Assembly: GCF_002873135.1 (NCBI RefSeq)
Contig: NZ_MCVI01000022.1
Location: 1-64,000 of the forward strand
Direction of reading: 5' to 3'
DNA: 64,000 nucleotides
Source of the DNA: Shewanella sp. 10N.286.48.A6
GTDB lineage: Bacteria > Pseudomonadota > Gammaproteobacteria > Enterobacterales > Shewanellaceae
This document shows positions 17,837-26,917 of this stretch, piece after piece. A program made the translations under genes and the position numbers. The first letter of the stretch is position 1. Each line of letters begins with the position of its first letter. Under the pieces are notes generated by a model. That model saw only the letters and a program-made list of their open reading frames with translations, was not told where the DNA came from and did no database searches.

Positions 17837-19426
17837 TTATTCTTCCCCTGCTGGAATGGTTTCAACAGTATTGGCATTGAGGTAAAAGCTGCGGCGGGTG
17901 TCTTGTTCAAGGCATTCAGCATCGATACCGTCAATTGAACCTGACTTGACTAAATCGGCGATTAACTCATTCCCACAGCTTTGATAGGCCACGCCGTGGG
18001 TCGCATACATAGAGGTAAAATGCTTCGCATTAGTCAATTTTTCAGTGGCCATATCGCCCCAGCTTGGCGGTGTTGCTGGATCTAACTCACCTGATAATAA
18101 AAGCGTTGGAATATCACTTTCAATGGCGTCACTAAAGCTGTCATCTACCGTGGGGATTGCCCACACGTTACAGGTCGCTTCTAAGCCTTCGAGCATGGTT
18201 CTACTCATATAAGAGTTTTGCGCTTGGTGGCGTATATCATCGGTAATGCGGTGAATATCTTCACCACACACAACCGAGGCATGCATGCCCATGGCGATAC
18301 CTGTGCTATCAGCTGTCAGGGTGTAAATACCAAGTATTGGTTGGTAATTCCCTAATGCCGCTTGATGAATAGCATGGGGGATTAAGGCGCGAATATTGGG
18401 CATATATAACGCCATTCTGATAGCGCCATTATATTTACCGCGAGTGAGGGTAAAGCTGGCTATCTCATCGGTTTGTGGGTCGCGAGTTTGGGTAATAATA
18501 GGCGCTTTAGCTAGGGCTGAGTCTACTGTTTCAAACTCTTGCTTCAACTCAGGGAACTGCTGCTGACATTGGGCGTTTTGCTGGCAATCTTTAAATAATA
18601 AATCATAGCCACGGTCAATAGCGCTGCCAATGGCGATAACACTTTGCTGCATTGGCACAACGCCATCTAAGGTTACTGTGGCTATGGCTTGCGGGTATTC
18701 ACGCATATAAAGCTGCGCCATGCGGGTACCGTAAGATACACCATAAAGGTGCAGTTTTTCATAACCTAAATGCTGACGCACGGCTTCAAAATCGGTTAGT
18801 GCAGTTAAGCTGCCATATTGGCTGACATCGGCATCAAGGTTATCAAGGCATTCTTGGGTGTCTTTGGTGATATCAATATCGTCATCATTAAAAGATAGCA
18901 TCGACATATTGTCATCATCACAAGCCAGCAGGTTTGATTGGCCCGTGCCGCGCTGATCTATCAGTAATATATCCCTATCTTGGCGTACTTTGGCTAACAT
19001 GCGATCAAAGCCCGCGGCATTTTCAATGGCCGATTGACCAGGGCCGCCTGCAATGGCGAGCATGGCTTGTTTTTTAAAGCTGGGCTTGATGGCTGGCAAT
19101 ACTGCGTAATGAACCGCAATTTGTTTGCCATCAGGTTTGGCTGGGTTTTCAGCAAGCTCAAGTGAGCCACATTGCATTTGCTCTGATAAACCATCGAGGT
19201 AGCAGCTAGATAAGATGTCGCTGTTACTTACTGCAATCTTGTTTTGACTAGCATCAGCCAAAGCGGCGCTACTAAGCCCCAAGCTACAGATGCTCATAGC
19301 AACGCTTAGACCAATACTGATGCTTAGCGCCGAAAGTAATAAAGACGAACGCTTTTTGCTGCCCACCTTTATTGGTTGGTTAACCATGTCTGACTCTCCT
19401 TGTGACATTAGTTGGTTGATGTTCAT
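17837..19426 (-). CDS. Exported alpha/beta hydrolase, tripeptidyl-aminopeptidase (TAP) type
   Basis: 529 residues from ATG 19426 (AAAGGAAAGA ribosome site). A second ATG at 19387 has its own AAGGAG site and would give 516 residues; both leave a signal peptide ending near SSAALA-DA. The hydrolase core has GGPGQSA (oxyanion region), DQRGTGQSNL, nucleophile Ser in YGVSYGTRMAQ, and a C-terminal TAP-like domain with SGELDPATPPSWGD (Asp) and ATHGVAY (His). Such enzymes are secreted peptidases or esterases. The operon with an ABC-2 exporter is conserved in pattern in related bacteria, but the link is unexplained. Confidence 0.88.
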   Translation of the reverse strand: MNINQLMSQGESDMVNQPIKVGSKKRSSLLLSALSISIGLSVAMSICSLGLSSAALADASQNKIAVSNSDILSSCYLDGLSEQMQCGSLELAENPAKPDGKQIAVHYAVLPAIKPSFKKQAMLAIAGGPGQSAIENAAGFDRMLAKVRQDRDILLIDQRGTGQSNLLACDDDNMSMLSFNDDDIDITKDTQECLDNLDADVSQYGSLTALTDFEAVRQHLGYEKLHLYGVSYGTRMAQLYMREYPQAIATVTLDGVVPMQQSVIAIGSAIDRGYDLLFKDCQQNAQCQQQFPELKQEFETVDSALAKAPIITQTRDPQTDEIASFTLTRGKYNGAIRMALYMPNIRALIPHAIHQAALGNYQPILGIYTLTADSTGIAMGMHASVVCGEDIHRITDDIRHQAQNSYMSRTMLEGLEATCNVWAIPTVDDSFSDAIESDIPTLLLSGELDPATPPSWGDMATEKLTNAKHFTSMYATHGVAYQSCGNELIADLVKSGSIDGIDAECLEQDTRRSFYLNANTVETIPAGEE

Positions 19427-20305
19427 GACATCTTTCCTTTTTGCATTTCATGATGATTATGGATAAATCATGACTGCTTGCTTAAGTGCGACCGTCGTTA
19501 AGGAGGCTGGCAAAGGACCTCACAGTTAATCCGACGGCAATTTTTAGCTTTAATAAATGCTGAAAATCTCTAACTTGTAGCTTTAACTCGCACTGCGATA
19601 GCAGTCATGTTGTAAATTCTTAAATTGATTCTAAATAACATTGCTGTCAATTACTTAGAGTGTACTTATTTATAAGCTCACTATGAAGCTGTCAATTAAG
19701 GTTATTTGAGCATTATGACTTAATCACCTGTTAGCTACTGGCGGTGTGTTCACTAATTTATCGAACACGTGTCCAGTATTGTCTATGTACCTCAAGTGTA
19801 TTTGTATTGCCAAATTTTAGCGCGAAACAGGGTTTAGCGGGTCCATTTTGTAAGCCTCAACAGCGCTTGTTAATGACTATAACGCGAATAATGAGGTTAC
19901 TTTTTTGCTGGTAGTCGCTTTAAAGCCACAATATCGCAAGTTGTAAGGCTACATTGTCCGATGACAATTGTTAGATAAGTTGATCAATATAGTAAACCAC
20001 AGCCAGTCGCTAATTATCATGCTCATACAGCTTATATGGTTAGCGAGTGTCTTGTTGCAGTTACCAGAGCAGGGCGAGATTGAGGCAATATATTATTGCG
20101 GTGACATCGAGTTACTGGTGTTAATGGCTATTTTGCTGGTTATCAACAAAGACAAGTTATGGGAAAAACCTGTTGCGCAAATGTAAAAATCGACCTAAAA
20201 CTGTGAATTGCGCTTAATTTAGACTAAAAACGCTTATTATTCCTGATGGCTTGCAGTAGAATGCCCGCAAAAGCGGAACACTTGTAAGCTTAAAGGTGGT
20301 TAGTA
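19427..20305. other. Long intergenic region
   Basis: 879 bp between the divergent hydrolase operon and the acyl-CoA synthetase. Apart from the possible small membrane protein at 19968-20186, no RNA gene, repeat or mobile element was recognised. Base composition is AT-rich. Confidence 0.4.
19968..20186 (+). CDS. Possible small membrane protein
   Basis: 72 residues if started at TTG 19968. Codon use looks genuine, and two hydrophobic segments are present (SLIIMLIQLIWLASVLLQL and IELLVLMAILLVI) separated by an acidic loop with one Cys. No ribosome site is at ideal spacing, and no family was recognised. It could also be a decayed gene. Confidence 0.35.
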   Translation: MLDKLINIVNHSQSLIIMLIQLIWLASVLLQLPEQGEIEAIYYCGDIELLVLMAILLVINKDKLWEKPVAQM

Positions 20306-22099
20306 ATGTCTCTTGAAAAATTTCACTTAGTAAGACTGCTACAGCAGCAAAGCCAAGCATTAAAAGATAAAATCGCCCTCGAAGGATTTGAGATGGCCGC
20401 TCCATGGAATAAAGTTTCTTGGAGCCAGTTTGATACTATTACCAACAAAGTCGCACAACTGTTGATCGACTTTGGACTAAAAGCCCAGGACAAAGTTGTC
20501 ATTGTGGCGCAAAACAGCCCCCAGTGGAGCTGTGCTGATATCGGCGCATTAAAAGCCCGTACTGTTGTCGTACCTGTATACCCAACAAGTACAATGGAAC
20601 AAGCGGTGTTTATCGTTAACGATGCTCGCGCTAAAGTTATTTTTGCTGGTGATGAAAGCCAGTATGTCACCGCTCGTAAAATTCAAGCTCAATGCCCAAG
20701 TGTTGAGCACGTGATTGTATTCGACAGTCAAGTCGCATTAGTATCAGATGAGCATTTTCATTTTGATGACTTATTAATTTCTGAGACCTCGCCAGCAAGT
20801 GCAACCGAGCTAGAGTCTCGTTTATCACAAACCAGCCTTGATGATTTACTGACCCTTATTTATACCTCAGGCACCACAGGTGACCCAAAAGGTGTGATGC
20901 TGGATTACCGTAATATCGCATCAATGGTTGAGCAGCATGATGCTGAAATCGCTTTTAAATCAGGTGATGTATCGTTAGCCTTTTTACCATTAAGCCATGT
21001 ATTTGAGCGTGGTTGGACCTTCTACGTACTTTGCCGCGGTGGTCATAATGTATATCTAAATGACACCAACCGCGTTAAAGAAGCCATTGCTGCGGTTAGG
21101 CCTCATACTTTATGTGTGGTGCCACGCTTTTTAGAAAAAGTGTATAGCGCAGTTCATGACAAGGTGAATAGCGCCCCGGCAATCCGTCAAAAGCTGTTTA
21201 ACTGGGCAATCGGTGTGGGTGCGCGTCAGTTTGAAGTAAGCCAAGGCCGTAAACGTGCCAGTTTCGCTTTATCTACACAGTGGAAATTGGCCAACAAATT
21301 AGTCTTTAGTAAATTGCAAAATGTACTGGGCGGACGCCTTAAATTTATGCCTGTGGGCGGCGCTGCATTAGATGTTAATGTCGGCGGTTTTTTCCATAGC
21401 ATTGGCGTACCTATTTTATGTGGTTATGGCATGACAGAAACCTGCGCTACAGTAACCTGTAATACGTTAGATAACCGAGTATCGGGGTCAAACGGCAAGC
21501 CATTACATGCAATGGAAGTTAAAATTGGCGATAACAACGAAATTCTAATTCGCGGTGAGACGGTAATGCGTGGTTATTATAATCGCCCACAAGATACCGC
21601 AGAAGCTTTTGAAGAGGGTTGGTTAAAAACCGGTGATGCCGGCATGCTAGATGCTGAAGGTAACTTATATATTACCGATCGCATTAAAGAGTTAATGAAA
21701 ACCTCAAACGGTAAGTATATTGCGCCGCAACGGGTTGAAGGTAAGGTCAGCTGTTGTCCGTTCATCGAGCAAGTGGCTATTGTCGCAGATGCGCGCAACT
21801 ATGTTTCTGCTTTGATCGTACCTGCATTTGAGTCGTTAGATGCGTGGGCAAAACAGAAAGGTATTACTTACGAGTCGCCGCTGGAATTACTGCGTCACTC
21901 TCATGTGATTGAGCATTTTGAGCAACGTTTAAAAGAGCTACAACATGAATTGGCTGGGTTTGAAAAAATTAAAAAATTCACCTTACTACCGGAAGCATTC
22001 TCGACTGAGTCAGGGTTAATCACCCCAACCATGAAGTTGCGTCGTAAGAATATTTATACTAAATATGACCGTGAAATTAATGCGATGTACGCTCGCTAG
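20306..22099 (+). CDS. Long-chain fatty acid-CoA ligase (AMP-binding, FAA1/FadD15 type)
   Basis: 597 residues, ATG start behind TTAAAGGTGG. Activates fatty acids to acyl-CoA through an acyl-adenylate. Motifs in order: LIYTSGTTGDPKGVML (P-loop-like A3), FLPLSHVFERGW, GYGMTETCATV, LKTGDAGMLDAEGNLYITDR (A7/A8 hinge) and LMKTSNGKYIAPQRVEG. The family is usually about 600 residues, so it is full length. It is monocistronic with a strong terminator, and two hotdog thioesterases follow. Confidence 0.92.
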   Translation: MSLEKFHLVRLLQQQSQALKDKIALEGFEMAAPWNKVSWSQFDTITNKVAQLLIDFGLKAQDKVVIVAQNSPQWSCADIGALKARTVVVPVYPTSTMEQAVFIVNDARAKVIFAGDESQYVTARKIQAQCPSVEHVIVFDSQVALVSDEHFHFDDLLISETSPASATELESRLSQTSLDDLLTLIYTSGTTGDPKGVMLDYRNIASMVEQHDAEIAFKSGDVSLAFLPLSHVFERGWTFYVLCRGGHNVYLNDTNRVKEAIAAVRPHTLCVVPRFLEKVYSAVHDKVNSAPAIRQKLFNWAIGVGARQFEVSQGRKRASFALSTQWKLANKLVFSKLQNVLGGRLKFMPVGGAALDVNVGGFFHSIGVPILCGYGMTETCATVTCNTLDNRVSGSNGKPLHAMEVKIGDNNEILIRGETVMRGYYNRPQDTAEAFEEGWLKTGDAGMLDAEGNLYITDRIKELMKTSNGKYIAPQRVEGKVSCCPFIEQVAIVADARNYVSALIVPAFESLDAWAKQKGITYESPLELLRHSHVIEHFEQRLKELQHELAGFEKIKKFTLLPEAFSTESGLITPTMKLRRKNIYTKYDREINAMYAR

Positions 22100-22153
22100 T
22101 ACGGATTAAATCAGTACGGCAGTACGAATAAGTTACTGGTTTACATTTATTTC

Positions 22154-22181
22154 AAAAGGGAGCTGATAGCTCCCTTTTTTT
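22154..22181 (+). terminator. Terminator after acyl-CoA ligase
   Basis: AAAAGGGAGCT-GAT-AGCTCCCTTTTTTT: 11-bp stem, 3-nt loop, T-run. A textbook intrinsic terminator. Confidence 0.92.
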
Positions 22182-22295
22182 GTGGCCATTATTTATAGGT
22201 GACTCAAACACGAAGGTCGCTTAAGCTATCGGCTGCCGAGTTTAAATCCGCTGGTTATAACAGCTTAAAAACAATAATAATAAAAGGACTTACCT

Positions 22296-22706
22296 GTGTC
22301 TGATACTCAATTTACCCTGAATCTTACGCCACGTTTTTGCGAAACCGATGCCTTAGGCCATATCAATAACACAGTGATCCCAGTGTGGTTTGAAGCGGCG
22401 CGTGAGCCGATTTTTGAGATTGTGAATCCCGGCCAAGATTTGTCGAAATGGAACATGATTATTGCTGGTTTTACGATAGCTTTTAACGCACCGACTTTTT
22501 ATGGTGCTGAAGTAACGGTAAAAACCTATGTGAGCCGAGTGGGTAACAGCAGTTTTGAAATAGCTCAAAGCTGTTGGCAAAATGGTCGCCAAACAGCAGA
22601 GGCCAAAACCACTATGGTGCATTACGATTATCAAGCAGAAAAGAGTAAGCCGTTAACTGATGCAGTAAAAAGCCAACTAGCGCAACTAACTGGCCCTGCA
22701 GAGTAA
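22296..22706 (+). CDS. Acyl-CoA thioesterase, hotdog fold (YbgC/FadM type)
   Basis: 136 residues from GTG 22296, with AAAAGGACTT upstream. The 4HBT signature is near the N-terminus: RFCETDALGHINNTVIPVWFEAA, with Asp in TDALGHINN as the catalytic residue. Hydrolyses acyl-CoA thioesters. It faces a second hotdog gene (22720-23145) tail to tail; a perfect 14-bp palindrome TAGCTTATAAGCTA at 22709-22722 lies across the gap and the other gene's stop. Confidence 0.85.
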   Translation: MSDTQFTLNLTPRFCETDALGHINNTVIPVWFEAAREPIFEIVNPGQDLSKWNMIIAGFTIAFNAPTFYGAEVTVKTYVSRVGNSSFEIAQSCWQNGRQTAEAKTTMVHYDYQAEKSKPLTDAVKSQLAQLTGPAE

Positions 22707-22719
22707 TCTAGCTTATAAG

Positions 22720-23145
22720 CTATTCGCCATGCTGCTCTAATGCTGCTAATAATTCAGCAGTCAGAGTGGCTTTTTGGCCAGTTTTAAAGTTAAACATCAC
22801 CACTTTTGCGCTGCCTGTAGTGGTAATCGCTTGTTGGGCTTTACTAAAAACACGGTAATGCATCATAAAGCGGTCTTGTTTAATATCGCTGATAGTGATG
22901 CCAACCAGTAGCGTGTCAGGAAAGGTCACTGGGCGCTTAAATTTCGCTTGAGTTTCACTAAGTACTGGGCCCACCGAGGTTTTTTTCAATTCATCCATCA
23001 TGTTTATTTGACTGAAAAATTCAATTCTTGCGGTTTCAAAATAGCGAAAATACACCGCATTATTGACGTGATTAAGAGCATCCATTTCTCCCCATGCCAC
23101 AGGGATTTCAGTAATAATTGAGTTTTGCGCGATAAACTGTTCCAT
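22720..23145 (-). CDS. Acyl-CoA thioesterase, hotdog fold (YbgC/FadM type)
   Basis: 141 residues. The signature IPVAWGEMDALNHVNNAVYFRYFETAR holds the expected Asp of the 4-hydroxybenzoyl-CoA thioesterase family; the core then has FKRPVTFPDTLLVGI. It shares only the family fold with the convergent neighbour (22296-22706), so the pair is probably old rather than a recent duplication. Physiological substrate unknown; the acyl-CoA ligase nearby suggests fatty acyl-CoA turnover. Confidence 0.85.
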   Translation of the reverse strand: MEQFIAQNSIITEIPVAWGEMDALNHVNNAVYFRYFETARIEFFSQINMMDELKKTSVGPVLSETQAKFKRPVTFPDTLLVGITISDIKQDRFMMHYRVFSKAQQAITTTGSAKVVMFNFKTGQKATLTAELLAALEQHGE

Positions 23146-23266
23146 AACACCACTTTATTTAAACGTTTGTTTGAATTTTGTGCAGCATATCAGTCGCTAA
23201 CAAATTCAACAACCTCGGCTAATTCTTTGCTATCGATTTGCCAATATGCTTTGATAATCAATATTG

Positions 23267-24562
23267 ATGTCATTGCTAGGGAACGCGCAGAACTTGAAAT
23301 CCTTAAACTATGCTCGCTTGCAGCAGCTAATCAGCGAACCCATAAATAGTTGGCGCGCCTTGCCAGGCGCTATTCTCACCTACTTTAAAACCGTTATCGG
23401 CAAGCTCACCGTGGCGCAAAAGCTATACTTTATTGCGTTTCTGCTGATGCTGGTTTTTGATGGTTTCACCTTAGTGGCTATCATTGCCATGATTGCGATG
23501 ATGGTCGAGTTTTGGCCACTGTTTACTAAAACCTGGCATAGTTTGGCCGGCAAAGCCTTTTTATTATTGTTTTATGCGGTGATAGCTAACTTTTCACTAG
23601 TATGGGCTGGTACCGTGGTGAATGAAGTCACCGGTATTTCGGCTCAGCACTTAGCTTATACCCACAATTTAGTGGTGCTGCTGTATATGCCTGTGTGGTT
23701 TGTGGTGATCAGTGGCATCGCTTTAATGCTGCTTCAGTTTGCTATCCCACTATATTTTGTATTCCGACCATTTTTTAAATTGGTTGGTGTGAAAGCGATT
23801 AGCTTTACCAACAGCGAGCATTACCGTAAACGGACTATTTTGTTACGGGTGATCCTGGCTTATATCGTGCTGACCAATATCTTGCTGCTGGGAGATTTTG
23901 AACACAGTTTTGATAGCATTGACCCCAAGGCCAGGATGGCGAGCTTATTAAAAGAAGAAGCCAGTGTGCAGGGAAGAAATGTTGTTAAAGCGCCAGAGCC
24001 TACAACGCAAGAGCCAATTCCTGCAAAGCCAATCGCTGAAGAGAAAATCCCCCAAGAGCTTGAACAGCTGGTTAAAGATATGACGGGTAATTCTATCGCT
24101 GAAATTAACCAGGGTAATTTAGCGCCAGCAGATATTGCTGCAGATTTAGCAGAGCCTACCTCTGAACAATCAACACCTGAACAAGTTGGCTTTGAAGAAG
24201 TTGAATCTGAAAAGACTAAGCAGCTGATTGAAGATATTACCGGAGAATCAACCGAAGATATTGCGGCCGCTGATTCATTTAATATTAACTTTAGCGATGA
24301 AAATACTGAGCGCCGTTATGACTTAGTGCGTGAAGCTTACCGAGTGTTGGTAAGAAGCATGGTAGCAGGCTTTGTGTATTATTTTGAGGCTGACCAATTT
24401 TCTCGTTGTGAGCACATTAAAGACAGTAAAGTGGTTGAGCTTAATGACTATGAAATTTTAGAGATTAGCGCTGATAAAGAGAAAGGTAAATACGGCTACA
24501 CATTTACAGTTAAGCAGTGTATTTCTCCTGCGTTTCCAGCGTCTTATTATTCGGCCCAATAA
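23267..24562 (+). CDS. Membrane protein of unknown function
   Basis: 431 residues from ATG 23267 (a TTG directly before it is also in frame). Residues about 45-215 contain five or six hydrophobic helices, for example LYFIAFLLMLVFDGFTLVAI and VVLLYMPVWFVVISGIALML. The C-terminal half is cytoplasmic or periplasmic, rich in Glu, Pro and Ala (about 225-345), then a small folded-looking domain with two Cys (FSRCEHIKDSK, TVKQCISPAFP). No known family recognised. Within the acidic linker, two similar phrases occur (VKDMTGNSIAEI and IEDITGESTEDI), a short internal repeat. Confidence 0.75.
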   Translation: MSLLGNAQNLKSLNYARLQQLISEPINSWRALPGAILTYFKTVIGKLTVAQKLYFIAFLLMLVFDGFTLVAIIAMIAMMVEFWPLFTKTWHSLAGKAFLLLFYAVIANFSLVWAGTVVNEVTGISAQHLAYTHNLVVLLYMPVWFVVISGIALMLLQFAIPLYFVFRPFFKLVGVKAISFTNSEHYRKRTILLRVILAYIVLTNILLLGDFEHSFDSIDPKARMASLLKEEASVQGRNVVKAPEPTTQEPIPAKPIAEEKIPQELEQLVKDMTGNSIAEINQGNLAPADIAADLAEPTSEQSTPEQVGFEEVESEKTKQLIEDITGESTEDIAAADSFNINFSDENTERRYDLVREAYRVLVRSMVAGFVYYFEADQFSRCEHIKDSKVVELNDYEILEISADKEKGKYGYTFTVKQCISPAFPASYYSAQ

Positions 24563-24621
24563 GTGGTTTTGCAAATTTGAAGGCTGGTTTTAGATAGCTT
24601 ATTTTGTAAGACGTAAGCCAT

Positions 24622-24650
24622 AAAAAAACGACCATCAAGGTCGTTTTTTT
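24622..24650. terminator. Bidirectional terminator
   Basis: AAAAAAACGACC-ATCAA-GGTCGTTTTTTT: 12-bp stem with A and T flanks between the membrane protein gene and convergent mtnC. Confidence 0.92.
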
Positions 24651-24667
24651 ATGGTCGTTAACCATGC

Positions 24668-25348
24668 TTAATCAATGGTTAACTCAGCAAAGCTTTTGAT
24701 TTGCGCAAACTTAGCCGTTTTTTGGTTTTCAAAACGCACCATATGGCGGGTATGTAGACCTGCTGCTTCAGCGGCTTTTAGCTCTTCTACCACATCAGAG
24801 ATAAACAATACCTGCTTAGGGCTCAAGCTGATGGTATTTAAGATATTGCAGTAGGCCTGCTTATCTAATTTGTTACCGGTACGGGTATCAAAATGGCCAC
24901 TAAATTTAGGGGTTAAATCACCCGCATCGCTGTGGCTAAATAATAGTTTTTGCGCTTCAGCAGAGCCTGACGAAAAGCTATAAAGACGAATATTGCTCGC
25001 TTCTAAGCCTGGCATGGCATCAATAAAATCTGGATAGATATGGCCTGTAAACTCGTTAGCGGCATAACCTTGCTTCCAAATTAACCCTTGTAAGGTTTTT
25101 AATGGCGTAGCTTTGCGGTCTTCATCAATCCATTGAGAGAGGATTTCAGTAACGCGTTCAATTGAAGCGTCTGCTTCTAATGCTAAGTCGCGTACATCAC
25201 TGATACAGTATTCAACTAGCGGGTTATGTTGATTTTGCGCTAGAAAATCACCCATAGCCTTTTTTGAATAAGGAAATAGTACATCTTGAATAAAATCTAG
25301 ATCAGTGGTGGTGCCCGCTGTATCTACGATAATCGCTCTAATACCCAT
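24668..25348 (-). CDS. mtnC: Enolase-phosphatase E1 (acireductone synthase), methionine salvage
   Basis: 226 residues from ATG 25348; a TTG six codons upstream is also in frame. HAD-superfamily enzyme that enolises and dephosphorylates 2,3-diketo-5-methylthiopentyl-1-phosphate. Seen: HAD motif [13 protein letters not shown] with the nucleophilic Asp, [10 protein letters not shown], motif [18 protein letters not shown], and motif [17 protein letters not shown]. Motif I differs from the common DIEGTT form, as I recall for Shewanella homologues. No other methionine-salvage gene is adjacent. Confidence 0.9.
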   Translation of the reverse strand: MGIRAIIVDTAGTTTDLDFIQDVLFPYSKKAMGDFLAQNQHNPLVEYCISDVRDLALEADASIERVTEILSQWIDEDRKATPLKTLQGLIWKQGYAANEFTGHIYPDFIDAMPGLEASNIRLYSFSSGSAEAQKLLFSHSDAGDLTPKFSGHFDTRTGNKLDKQAYCNILNTISLSPKQVLFISDVVEELKAAEAAGLHTRHMVRFENQKTAKFAQIKSFAELTID

Positions 25349-25608
25349 AATGAATATGTACTCCAATCCTTAAGTTTGCCTGCTGAAGATCCTAAGCTTT
25401 ATTGGGGCTATTGGCTAGTCCAAATAACAACTTGTGGCGCAGTAACGCACAAATCAGTCGGCAGTATTTATATTTTTGCTAGCTACGCAGATGAAAACAG
25501 CCAATATTCAACAATCTTACTGTAGAAAAGGTGAGAATGTTAACAACATTAGGTATGATGAATTCAGTTACTTAGCTAAAAACATCATCACCTTAAAAGG
25601 CTATTACT

Positions 25609-26058
25609 ATGATCTCAAAATGGGCAAAACGATTTTTCCAAATGGCAGAACTGGTAGGCTCTTGGAGTAAAGATCCCTCTACCCAAGTGGGCGCGGTGAT
25701 CACCAAGCATAACCGTATAGTGTCTGTTGGCTTTAATGGTTATCCCCATGGTATTTCTGACAGTGCAGAAACCGATGACCGTGATATGAAGCTACTTAAA
25801 ACCCTGCATGCGGAAGAAAATGCCATTTTATTTGCTAAGCGAGATTTAGATGGTTGTGATATTTGGGTGACCCATTTTCCTTGCCCTAACTGTGCTGCCA
25901 AGATTATCCAAACCGGGATAACCGGGGTGTTCTGCCCTGAGCAAAGCACAGACTTTTTGTCTCGCTGGGGCGACAAGATTAAAATTAGCCAAGATATGTT
26001 TTTACAAGCTGGGGTTAAAGTGAACTGGTTACCGATAAACGAACTTAGCGACGATTAA
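25609..26058 (+). CDS. Deoxycytidylate (dCMP) deaminase
   Basis: 149 residues. Zinc-dependent deaminase fold: SKDPSTQVGAVI, the HAE motif in KTLHAEENAILFA (zinc His and catalytic Glu) and PCPNCAAKII (two zinc Cys). Length and the N-terminal MAELVGSWSKDPSTQVGAV match ComEB-type dCMP deaminases, which make dUMP for thymidylate synthesis. Monocistronic, with a terminator behind it. Confidence 0.88.
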   Translation: MISKWAKRFFQMAELVGSWSKDPSTQVGAVITKHNRIVSVGFNGYPHGISDSAETDDRDMKLLKTLHAEENAILFAKRDLDGCDIWVTHFPCPNCAAKIIQTGITGVFCPEQSTDFLSRWGDKIKISQDMFLQAGVKVNWLPINELSDD

Positions 26059-26083
26059 CCTTACTGTAACTAATACGCTGAAG

Positions 26084-26109
26084 AAGTCGCCTTATTGGCG
26101 ACTTTTTTT
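26084..26109 (+). terminator. Terminator after dCMP deaminase gene
   Basis: AAGTCGCC-TTATT-GGCGACTT followed by TTTTT. Confidence 0.9.
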
Positions 26110-26404
26110 GTGGTTGATTTTCGGGTTATAGCTTGCGTCATTTTATTTCACTGCTGTACTCATTCACCCCCTAGCTAAGTTTTTCACAACTTACTAATAC
26201 TTAAAAAGTATAAAAATCAGTATTGTTATTACTCGCTCAATTAGATTTTATTCAATTATGTTTTTATCAATTAGATTTATCTCATGAATATGATCAAGGT
26301 CAAATTAATGTCTACCTATTTTAAGTAACATCTTTAACAAGGCATTAAAGATTTGGTTTGTCTTGATTGATAAAAAGAACTAAAGAAAAATTGATGAGGT
26401 AGTA
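26110..26404. other. AT-rich upstream region of the octaheme cytochrome cluster
   Basis: No gene. It contains an imperfectly spaced palindrome ATACTT-AAA-AAGTAT (26197-26211) and the three 15-bp direct repeats annotated separately. No clear FNR or CRP site was found. Confidence 0.55.
26237..26281 (+). promoter_or_regulatory. Three phased 15-bp direct repeats (TCAATTA core) upstream of cytochrome operon
   Basis: TCAATTA begins at 26237, 26252 and 26267, exactly 15 bp apart. The units are TCAATTAGATTTTAT, TCAATTATGTTTTTA and TCAATTAGATTTATC. They lie 124-168 bp before the monoheme cytochrome start. The regular spacing suggests cooperative binding of a regulator or DNA bending; chance is possible in such AT-rich DNA. 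Confidence 0.45.
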
Positions 26405-26731
26405 ATGATGAACAAAAAAATAGCGATGACAGTAGCCTTAGTGGCAATGTGCATGATTGGCGGCAGTTTTGCAGCTGATGGCGGCAACCCTAAAAAGGGT
26501 AAACATCTGTATAAAAAACAATGTAAAGCTTGCCATAGTGTCGGCACCGAAGGCCCTGAGTTAACCCCAATGGCAAAAACCATGAGCCAGTGGGACAGAT
26601 TTTTCAAGCGCGATCAACATAAGGCTAAGCCTGAAGTATTCAAAGCCCTATCAGAAAAAGATCTGAAAGATATTCAGCAGTTTTTATATGACCACGCAGC
26701 GGACTCTGATCAGCCACAAACCTGCGGCTAG
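26405..26731 (+). CDS. Small periplasmic monoheme cytochrome c
   Basis: 108 residues with a signal peptide (cleavage near SFA-AD) and a single heme motif CKACH at about 40-44; a Met-rich segment (LTPMAKTMSQW) offers distal ligands. It is the first gene of a cluster with a DUF3373 barrel and an octaheme cytochrome and probably donates electrons to the octaheme protein in the periplasm. Confidence 0.88.
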   Translation: MMNKKIAMTVALVAMCMIGGSFAADGGNPKKGKHLYKKQCKACHSVGTEGPELTPMAKTMSQWDRFFKRDQHKAKPEVFKALSEKDLKDIQQFLYDHAADSDQPQTCG

Positions 26732-26817
26732 CGGAAATCGTGCGTCCTGATGGCGGCTTAGACTTAATGCAAAAGTCAGAATAAGCCAGCAACACCATCA
26801 GTTAATCCAGATAAAAA

Positions 26818-26853
26818 GCAGAAAAATTGAGTTTATCGCTCAGGGATTTCTGC
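26818..26853 (+). repeat. Intercistronic hairpin between cytochrome and barrel genes
   Basis: GCAGAAA (26818-26824) pairs with TTTCTGC (26847-26853), and an inner TTGAG/CTCAG stem closes on a 7-nt loop. No T-tract follows. It may shape differential expression within the operon. Confidence 0.5.
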
Positions 26854-26917
26854 AGCCAAAATTTAGCCTAAACCTATGTATTTGGATGGTTTAGGCAAAA
26901 TAAAAGGAAGCCAAATT

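Noticed and set aside
26281..26404. FNR or CRP site upstream of the cytochrome operon
   Set aside because: TTGATTGATAAA and ATGATCAAGG resemble parts of the consensus, but spacing and second half-sites are wrong.
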